Source: Candidatus Omnitrophota bacterium
GTDB taxonomy: Bacteria; Omnitrophota; Gorgyraeia; Aquiviventales; Aquiviventaceae
Length of the DNA stretch: 11,124 nucleotides
Reading direction: 5' to 3'
Assembly: GCA_016180605.1 (NCBI GenBank)
Contig: JACPAW010000090.1
Coordinates: 1-11,124 of the forward strand
Below, one piece after another: positions 6,003-11,124 of this stretch; position 1 is the stretch's first letter, and each line of letters opens with the position of its first letter. The notes under the pieces were generated by a model. The model was given only the letters and a program-made list of their open reading frames with translations. It had not been told where the DNA came from and did not search any database. The position numbers and the translations under genes are program-made.

Positions 6003-6050
6003 AAAGGAGTCCCACCTGATTTGCTTCGCAAATCAAAGATGGTGGGACTA
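6003..6050 (+). repeat. 48-bp palindromic repeat, copy 4 (3' untranslated region)
   Basis: AAAGGAG at 6003-6009 and again at 6051-6057; outer stem AGTCCCACC (6008-6016) with GGTGGGACT (6041-6049), perfect; inner hairpin GATTTGC (6018-6024), loop TTC, GCAAATC (6028-6034). The linker before the right arm is AAAGAT instead of AATACC. It lies just after a strong SD-like GGAGGT (5992-5997) that has no start codon behind it, and about 40 nt before the terminator stem. The rest of 5905-6096, outside the doubtful 62-aa ORF, shows no gene. Confidence 0.92.
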
Positions 6051-6096
6051 AAAGGAGTCCGAGTGAAGTTATCCCAAAATTCAGCAGCAAGGTTTG

Positions 6097-6133
6097 AATA
6101 AAAGACGGCCGGTACGAAGGCCGTCTTTTATTT
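6097..6133 (+). terminator. Strong intrinsic terminator, probably bidirectional
   Basis: Perfect inverted repeat AATAAAAGACGGCC (6097-6110) with GGCCGTCTTTTATT (6119-6132), 8-nt loop 6111-6118. The 3' side runs into a T-rich tract, and the 5' side carries the matching A-rich tract, so it can act on both strands. It ends the transcript from the small-gene unit and separates it from the methyltransferase gene. Confidence 0.9.
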
Positions 6134-6160
6134 ATACCAGAGCCAATCGTACGCTAAAAT
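6132..6160 (+). promoter_or_regulatory. Possible promoter giving a leaderless methyltransferase mRNA
   Basis: TAAAAT at 6155-6160 is a good -10 hexamer ending 6 nt before ATG 6167. Transcription would begin at or next to the start codon. A poor -35 match (TTATAC, 6132-6137) lies 17 bp upstream, at the terminator edge. No SD precedes the ATG. Weak evidence. Confidence 0.3.
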
Positions 6161-6166
6161 AAGCCC

Positions 6167-7402
6167 ATGTCCCAGCGATACTATGAATCACTTTTGAGAC
6201 TTCCCCCAACAAGCGATCGTCCGATTGCAGTCCACTTGACTGCCGATGCGGAACGTAAGGTGCGATTCGGCCACCCTTGGCTCTATGATCAGAGCATCCG
6301 CAAGCAAAGCCGCCAAGGAACATGTGGAGACCTAGCGGCTCTCTATGATCGCAGAAATCGATTTTTAGCAATCGGCTTCTTTGATCCGTTTTCTCCTATT
6401 CGAGTGCGCATTCTGGAACGATTTGAGCCAAGGCCGATTAACCCCGCCTGGTTTAAAGCAAAGGTGCTCGCGGCTTTGAAGCGTCGGCAGCCATTGACAG
6501 AATCCTCTACCACCGGTTTCCGGCTCATCCACGGCGAGAACGATTCCCTTCCTGGTCTTATCGTCGATGGTTATGGAGATACGCTGGTCCTGAAAGTTTA
6601 TACCGCAGCCTGGAGCGGCCATCTGCGCAATATCACGCAAGCGCTTTTCTCGTTCATTCCGGTTAAGCGCGTCGTTTTGCGCTTAAGCCGCTTCCTTCAA
6701 GAATCAGGACATTTAGGCGGGGTATGGGATGGCTTGATTTTGTGGGGACCGCAGGTGAAAAAACCCATCGTATTCCTGGAGAATGGCTTAGAATTCGAAG
6801 TGGATCCACTCCGCGGTCAGAAGACGGGTTTTTTCTTAGACCAAAGAGAGAACCGCTTGCGCGTAGAAAAGCTTGCAAGCGGCCGATCTGTTTTGGATGC
6901 ATTCGCCTACACGGGGGCTTTTTCCGTCTACGCGGCTCGAGGGGCAGCTAAAGAGATCGTGAGCATCGACGTTGCCGCAGAGGCGCTGGAAGCGGCAAAG
7001 CGCAATATGGCACGCAACCCAAGTACCGCGCGACATTCGGTTTTGCAAGGGGACACCTTTGAGGTGTTGGAACATCTGCGCCGCAAACGGCGGTTATTCG
7101 ACCTGGTCATTTTGGATCCGCCCTCTTTTGCATCCGCACGGCAGGAGCGGCCCCAGGCACTGAGCGCTTACGCGCGCTTAACCCGCGCGGGCCTTGGCGT
7201 CCTAAAGCGCGGGGGTACTTTGGTGTTCTCTTCGTGCACGTCCCAGGTTGGGGAGGATTTATTTTTTAAAACCGTCTGCGAGACGGCATCTGCAGCGGGA
7301 AGGCCGTTGAATATCTTCGAGCGGACCGGTCATCCGCTGGATCACCCCATCAGTTTTAAGGAAGGCGCTTACTTAAAATGCCTCTTTGCCTCCGTGCCAT
7401 GA
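6167..7402 (+). CDS. rlmI: RlmI-family 23S rRNA cytosine-C5 methyltransferase
   Basis: 411 aa, close to the ~396 aa of E. coli RlmI, which methylates C5 of C1962 in 23S rRNA using SAM. An N-terminal PUA-like domain contains HPWLYDQSI (about 36-44), the usual RlmI/RlmK opening. It is followed by an EEHE-like middle segment with GENDSLPGLIVDGYGD, then GQKTGFFLDQRENR (about 218-231), SAM motif I from V242 (VLDAFAYTGAF), LDPPSF from L316 and the catalytic cysteine region SSCTSQV with C357. All core motifs are intact. Start ATG 6167 follows directly after the terminator, with no SD; the first ~20 residues are extra relative to the PUA core. The stop codon overlaps the msrA start (ATGA, 7399-7402), so the two are translationally coupled. 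The exact rRNA position modified is inferred from the family. Confidence 0.88.
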   Translation: MSQRYYESLLRLPPTSDRPIAVHLTADAERKVRFGHPWLYDQSIRKQSRQGTCGDLAALYDRRNRFLAIGFFDPFSPIRVRILERFEPRPINPAWFKAKVLAALKRRQPLTESSTTGFRLIHGENDSLPGLIVDGYGDTLVLKVYTAAWSGHLRNITQALFSFIPVKRVVLRLSRFLQESGHLGGVWDGLILWGPQVKKPIVFLENGLEFEVDPLRGQKTGFFLDQRENRLRVEKLASGRSVLDAFAYTGAFSVYAARGAAKEIVSIDVAAEALEAAKRNMARNPSTARHSVLQGDTFEVLEHLRRKRRLFDLVILDPPSFASARQERPQALSAYARLTRAGLGVLKRGGTLVFSSCTSQVGEDLFFKTVCETASAAGRPLNIFERTGHPLDHPISFKEGAYLKCLFASVP

Positions 7403-8017
7403 GCCGTTACAAGAGAAGGGCCGCTTGGATAATGGGGATGGGAGCTTTAACCCTTTTGACGATCACGCAACAGGTACAAGGTGAGGTTCGCATGGGCAGG
7501 GTAGAAAAAGCGACGTTTGCAGGAGGTTGTTTTTGGTGCATGCAATCGGAATTCGATGCGGTGAAAGGGATTCTTTCCTCTACAGTGGGCTACACCGGAT
7601 CCAGCAAGCCCAATCCGACTTATGAGGAAGTGTCCACCGGATCAACCGGTCATGCAGAGGCTATCGAAATTGAGTATGACCCTGCGATTGTGTCCTACCA
7701 GGAACTGCTCGGTATTTTCTGGCGCAATATCGATCCGACCATGGTCAATGGCCAGTTTGCAGACAAAGGCAGCCAGTACCGGACAGCTGTTTTTTATCAC
7801 AGGCCTGGCGGAGGCTTCCAAGCAGGTAATGGAAAACAGCGGCAAGTTTCAGGGTCCGATTGTCACGGAAATCGTGCCGGCTACGGCATTCTATCCCGCC
7901 GAAGACTACCACCAGAAATATTACAAGAAAAACTCCATGCGCTACCAGCTCTACAACGAAGGATCCGGCCGTAAATCATTCCTGAAGAAGCTTTGGAACG
8001 ATCAACAGAAGAAATGA
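7399..8017 (+). pseudogene. msrA: Exported peptide methionine sulfoxide reductase MsrA, frameshifted
   Basis: MsrA reduces methionine-S-sulfoxide in proteins. From ATG 7399 (ATGA overlap with the methyltransferase stop) the frame encodes a basic N-terminus, a hydrophobic core and a possible cleavage site after Gly28, so a periplasmic protein. The catalytic motif GCFWC follows (C44, C47), then TVGYTG, GHAEAIEIEYDP and GSQYRTAVFYH. Homology then jumps by one nucleotide to the next frame (GLAEASKQVMENSGKF, IVTEI, FYPAEDYHQKYY, GSGR), which ends at TGA 8015-8017. The unshifted frame ends at 7974 in unrelated sequence. The break lies near 7790-7805, beside a run of six T (7790-7795); removing one base gives 205 aa. 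The loop there is about five residues shorter than usual, so a small deletion is possible as well as a homopolymer error. Confidence 0.85.
7478..7494 (+). promoter_or_regulatory. Internal ribosome-binding site for a possible cytosolic MsrA form
   Basis: AAGGTGAGG (7478-7486) stands 5 nt before an in-frame ATG at 7492 (Met32), just after the predicted signal-peptide cleavage site. It is a better SD than anything in front of ATG 7399. Initiation here would give MsrA without its signal peptide. Confidence 0.35.
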
Positions 8018-8018
8018 T

Positions 8019-8058
8019 CGCGTTTACGCGTAAACGCGTTAGCGCGTGGGCGCGTTTA
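8019..8058 (+). repeat. 20-bp perfect palindrome plus third half-site after msrA
   Basis: Bases 8019-8038 read the same on both strands (CGCGTTTACG, then its complement). A third CGCGTTTA lies at 8051-8058 and can pair with TAAACGCG at 8031-8038, so two mutually exclusive hairpins are possible. No U tract follows, so it is not a canonical terminator. It may be an operator for the following gene or a weak transcript-end hairpin. Confidence 0.6.
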
Positions 8059-8089
8059 TCCCTTTGCCGGAATCCGATGTCTATCTTAC

Positions 8090-8119
8090 TGCTGACGAGC
8101 TGATTGCTGACGAGCCAAA
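8090..8119 (+). repeat. Short tandem direct repeat, 15-bp period
   Basis: TGCTGACGAGC occurs at 8090-8100 and 8105-8115, just upstream of the membrane-protein start. It is a simple duplication or a paired binding site. Confidence 0.5.
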
Positions 8120-8128
8120 CGGTTAGCC

Positions 8129-9241
8129 ATGCGTCTCTTCCTTGTCTCCATCCTCGCCATGAGCCTTGCCTGGCCGCTTCGCGGGCAGTTCGGCCATCTG
8201 CATGGAGCCATGATCCCGGGGGCTTTGGCGGCATCGGTGGTAGCTCTTTATTTTCCCCGCGCTGAGTGGCGTCGGGCATTCGGCGGAGCCCTCATTTTTA
8301 GCGCAGCGGGTTTCTCCCTGGGTGGCCATTTCAGCTATGGCGGCACGATCGAATCGCTTCTTGAGGTTAAGACCCTGCAGCAGGCGATGCCGTATCTGGC
8401 ACGCCTGTTTTGGATCGGTTCGGTGTGGGGAGCATTAGGGATGACGTTTCTGGGATTTGGGTTCTCGGAGCGCAAACTTTCCATTCGGGAGCTTTGGCTT
8501 TTTGGGGGTATCGCTCTTTTTTGGAGCCTGGTGCTGGGTATCTTGAATTGGGAGCATTTGGACTTATTCGCTTTTTCCTTAGGACTGGCGGTGCTTTGGC
8601 TGCATAACGCTTTCGTGCTTCGTTCGCGTATCGTTGCCTGTTTTGGATGGATGGGTTTAATCGGATGGGGGATTGGTTTCTTGGTGGCGGTCGGTCTGTT
8701 AGTGGCAGGCCATCATGGGCTGCTATGGGGATCTTGGTGGCAGTTGCGAGATCAGCTTATCGGCGTTTGCGGAGGATTAGCCTTAGCCGGTGCCATCCTA
8801 TGGATTAAGCAGCGAGGCGGATTTCCTGAAACATCCGCGCATTCCGCCTCGATAGCAGCCGTAGGGTTCCTTGGTTACATCCTCATCATTCCTTTGGTAA
8901 ACCTGCTGGATGTTCTATCCTCCTGGCGCAGCGAGCGGCCGGTGTTATCGAACGCCGGGCTGGTTTGGACCAGCCTGGCCATCGTATTGGTGTCCATTGG
9001 ATTATCGGGTTACGGGTGGAAGAAAACAAAATCCGCTTGGCTAAGCGACGAGGCTCTACACGGTCTTTTACGACAAGCCACCCTCGTTTTTATCTGGAGC
9101 ATGAGTGTGCTCGCAATTGCCAAGGAAACCGTGCCCCTGGGCTGGCAGCGCTGGGAGAGCGCTTTTTCGCTTTTTCTCCTCCACGCAGTCTTGCTGACAT
9201 TCACACTATTTCATGGTACCGCCTTAAGAAGCAGGTTATAA
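8129..9241 (+). CDS. Unrecognised multi-pass inner-membrane protein
   Basis: 370 aa, rich in Leu, Gly and Trp. About 11-12 hydrophobic segments are visible, at roughly 3-16, 25-42, 51-67, 89-111, 119-140, 145-165, 169-194, 207-226, 241-262, 275-295, 313-332 and 344-362. Charged residues cluster in the short loops, with basic loops (for example WRRA at 47-50 and WKKTK at 297-301). Polar residues next to or inside segments (GHLHG near 22-26, GGHFSYGG near 65-72, GHHG near 194-197) suggest possible substrate or ligand contacts, but no family signature is recognised; no transporter claim is made. ATG 8129 lacks a clear SD, and the first residues form a hydrophobic helix or signal anchor. The gene is separated from msrA by 111 bp containing the palindrome and direct repeat, and from the next gene by 51 bp. 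Confidence 0.75.
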   Translation: MRLFLVSILAMSLAWPLRGQFGHLHGAMIPGALAASVVALYFPRAEWRRAFGGALIFSAAGFSLGGHFSYGGTIESLLEVKTLQQAMPYLARLFWIGSVWGALGMTFLGFGFSERKLSIRELWLFGGIALFWSLVLGILNWEHLDLFAFSLGLAVLWLHNAFVLRSRIVACFGWMGLIGWGIGFLVAVGLLVAGHHGLLWGSWWQLRDQLIGVCGGLALAGAILWIKQRGGFPETSAHSASIAAVGFLGYILIIPLVNLLDVLSSWRSERPVLSNAGLVWTSLAIVLVSIGLSGYGWKKTKSAWLSDEALHGLLRQATLVFIWSMSVLAIAKETVPLGWQRWESAFSLFLLHAVLLTFTLFHGTALRSRL

Positions 9242-9292
9242 TATTTGTCTGCGCTGCTGATGGGTTAACCCTGCCATTCTCCGAGGACATGC

Positions 9293-9652
9293 ATGGTCGT
9301 AATCGAAATTCCTGAGAATCACAACTGTGCTGTACTTGAGCTTCGCGTCTTCCATGATGTGGAGCCTCCAAGGCGGGTGGCACAGGTCCGCCTGCAGCGA
9401 GGGTCCCAACAGATGAATTGGTACGACGTAACCGGTTGGATGCTCCAGGATACTCCCGCTGAAGCGATGCTGCAGAAAGTGGATGACTCAGGAGAAGGAA
9501 CGGCGTTTCTCGTCTATGGCGCGGAAGCAGGATTGCGGCTGCGTCCGGCAGGCTCAGAAGAGAATTGGACACTAGAGAGTGCGAATCAATGGGGGGAGCC
9601 CTACCTGCTCCTTGCCGAAATTCAAGATGCACGAGTGATGGAGGCTAAATGA
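9293..9652 (+). CDS. Small conserved-looking protein coupled to the reductase, unknown
   Basis: 119 aa, no signal peptide or membrane segment, acidic, with alternating hydrophobic residues suggesting a beta-rich fold (VVIEI, AVLELRVF, VAQVRLQ, GTAFLVYG, AGLRLRP, YLLLAEI). It has one cysteine (Cys12) and no metal or cofactor motif that I can see. The start ATG 9293 follows GAGGA (9283-9287). Its TGA overlaps the ATG of the nitrite/sulfite reductase (ATGA, 9649-9652), so the two proteins are probably made together, and a role in that enzyme's function, assembly or electron supply is possible but unproven. It does not resemble a ferredoxin. Confidence 0.7.
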   Translation: MVVIEIPENHNCAVLELRVFHDVEPPRRVAQVRLQRGSQQMNWYDVTGWMLQDTPAEAMLQKVDDSGEGTAFLVYGAEAGLRLRPAGSEENWTLESANQWGEPYLLLAEIQDARVMEAK

Positions 9653-11124
9653 TGGAGAATCTGGCAGGGAAGCGGTTGGAAGAATTTCTGCGCGAGGCCC
9701 CGCAGGCAAGCCGCGAGGAAATCCTCGAGTTCCAGAAGCTGGTGGAGCGTTATTTCCTTGGGGAGATCACCCCGGATGAGTTTAAAGCGCGCCGGCTGCA
9801 TATGGGGACCTATGGAATTCGGGCCACCAGCAACGTGCACATGATGCGCATCAAAATTCCCCTAGGAAAGCTCACCTCCGAGCAGTTGGAATGTCTTGCG
9901 GATTTAGCCGAGGCCTATTCCAAGGAAATCGGGCACATCACTACCCGACAGGATATGCAGCTTTACTGGATTCCCACCCGTGAGGCCCCGGTGGCAATGG
10001 CCAAGGCTGCTGCGGTGGGGCTGACCACGCGCGAGGCTTGTGGCAACAGCGTGCGCAACGTCACTGCGTGCCCGTTTACCGGAGTCAGTCCCATTGAAGT
10101 CTTCGATGTTACCCAGCATGCCGAAGCGGTAACACAGCACTTTCTTCGAAATCCCATCAGCCAAAAGCTTCCGCGCAAATTCAAGATTGCTTTTGAAAGC
10201 TGTCCCTTCGACCATGCCAGGACCGCGATCCATGATATCGGTGCGGTGGCGAGCATCCAAGAGCAGCAAGGACGCCAGGTCCTAGGATTTCGCCTCTACG
10301 TCGGTGGAGGGCTCGGTGCCGCCCCGATGCAGGGAATTTTGCTGGAACCCTTTACACCGACAACCGAGCTTCTCAGGACTTGCGAGGCGATTGTGCGGGT
10401 GCATGACAGGCTAGGAGACCGCAAGAACAAGGCGACGGCTCGTATCAAATTCGTCGTCAAACGGCTTGGGCCGGACGTATTCCGAAAAGAAGTGTTTGCC
10501 CAGAGAGAGAAGCTGCCGCTTTACAGCTATCCCCACATGAATACGAGAGAAACCGATGAGCAGCCGCCTAAGACCGGTGAAATTCCTCGGTCCTCCACCA
10601 ATGGGACCTACTCGCGCTGGCTGCTGACGAATGTGACCGGCCAGAAGCAGGCAGGATTTTCCACCGTCAGCATACGGCTTCGACTGGGGGATATTACTTC
10701 CGCGCAGATGAGGGCTCTTGCCAAAATCCTCAGGCGCTACTGCGGGGGAATGCTGCGCACGACAATCGAGCAGAATCTGCTTCTGCGTTGGATCAAAGAT
10801 GAGCATCGAGCGGCACTTTTTAACGAGTTGGCTGCCATTGGGTTGGCTGAGCCTGAGGCGAATCGTCTCTTTGATGTGACCTCTTGCCCAGGCGCTGAGA
10901 CCTGTCAGCTTGGAATCTCGGCATCGCGAGGCTTAGCACGGGCTTTAGAAAAGCACATGAAAGAGGCCGGTTTGACGGGAGAGGATATCGACCGCGTCCA
11001 GATCAAGGTCAGTGGCTGTCCTAATTCCTGCGGTCAGCATCACATCGCAGACATCGGGTTCTTCGGCGGAGCGCGGAAGGTCAACGATCACCTTGCACCG
11101 CATTTTCAGTTGTTGATTGCAGGC
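9649..11124 (+). CDS. Siroheme nitrite/sulfite reductase, 3' end outside window
   Basis: The visible 492 residues belong to the ferredoxin-type nitrite/sulfite reductase family, which reduces sulfite to sulfide or nitrite to ammonia by six electrons on coupled siroheme and 4Fe-4S centres. An N-terminal helical region precedes ferredoxin-like half-domains (GTYGIRATSNVHMMRIKIP, HITTRQDMQLYW) and the siroheme region CGNSVRNVTACPFTG. The cluster/siroheme cysteines are C413-x5-C419 (CPGAETC) and C457-x3-C461 (CPNSC). The start is ATG 9649 in the ATGA overlap with the preceding gene; Met2 (9652) is equally possible. The family is usually 500-600 aa, so some tens of residues are missing at the 3' edge. 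I cannot choose between sulfite and nitrite. VRN recalls nitrite reductases; the missing downstream neighbours would help. Confidence 0.92.
   Translation, partial: MMENLAGKRLEEFLREAPQASREEILEFQKLVERYFLGEITPDEFKARRLHMGTYGIRATSNVHMMRIKIPLGKLTSEQLECLADLAEAYSKEIGHITTRQDMQLYWIPTREAPVAMAKAAAVGLTTREACGNSVRNVTACPFTGVSPIEVFDVTQHAEAVTQHFLRNPISQKLPRKFKIAFESCPFDHARTAIHDIGAVASIQEQQGRQVLGFRLYVGGGLGAAPMQGILLEPFTPTTELLRTCEAIVRVHDRLGDRKNKATARIKFVVKRLGPDVFRKEVFAQREKLPLYSYPHMNTRETDEQPPKTGEIPRSSTNGTYSRWLLTNVTGQKQAGFSTVSIRLRLGDITSAQMRALAKILRRYCGGMLRTTIEQNLLLRWIKDEHRAALFNELAAIGLAEPEANRLFDVTSCPGAETCQLGISASRGLARALEKHMKEAGLTGEDIDRVQIKVSGCPNSCGQHHIADIGFFGGARKVNDHLAPHFQLLIAG

Noticed and set aside
7790..7797. Programmed -1 frameshift site in msrA (T run resembling a slippery heptamer)
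   Set aside because: Restoring the frame needs +1 or -2, not -1, and the zero-frame phase does not fit X-XXY-YYZ.

Overview
The window is 11.1 kb of bacterial chromosome with slightly GC-rich coding sequence, judged by eye. It has a plain housekeeping layout and no rRNA, tRNA, transposase or phage gene. A two-component sensor with a periplasmic domain and an exported MsrA point to a Gram-negative (two-membrane) bacterium. The phylum cannot be fixed from this sequence. Several genes lack a clear Shine-Dalgarno (SD) sequence.

Layout. Bases 2-1172 (+) hold the 3' part of adenine phosphoribosyltransferase (apt), then an MTA/SAH-nucleosidase-family gene. They are separated by a 117-nt imperfect inverted repeat that folds on paper into a cloverleaf. 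Bases 1169-2767 (-) hold a radical SAM protein with a B12-binding-like N-terminus, overlapping the nucleosidase tail to tail by 4 bp. Bases 2960-5185 (+) hold an OmpR-type response regulator and its sensor kinase, behind a direct-repeat operator. Bases 5186-6133 begin with a second copy of that operator and then carry small genes: a winged-helix protein and two doubtful ORFs. They end in a strong intrinsic terminator. Bases 6167-8017 (+) hold an RlmI-family rRNA methyltransferase and a translationally coupled msrA whose reading frame is broken. Bases 8129-9241 (+) hold an unrecognised multi-pass membrane protein. Bases 9293-11124 (+) hold a small unknown protein coupled by ATGA overlap to a siroheme nitrite/sulfite reductase that runs off the end.

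The most unusual content is a 48-bp palindromic repeat present four times. Each unit is flanked by AAAGGAG and contains a 9-bp outer stem and a 7-bp inner hairpin. Two tandem units sit inside the nucleosidase gene and add 32 residues in frame, without a stop and without disturbing the catalytic residues. One unit sits directly upstream of the winged-helix gene and supplies its SD. One sits in the 3' untranslated region before the terminator. One copy has a compensatory base-pair change in the inner hairpin, so the structure itself appears to be maintained. This resembles the protein-coding palindromic elements known from Rickettsia (RPEs), but the sequence is one I do not recognise.

How the genes may work together: the nucleosidase would release adenine that apt salvages to AMP. 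The two-component system probably controls itself and the small-gene unit behind it through the matching operators. The last two genes form a probable assimilatory sulfite or nitrite reduction unit.
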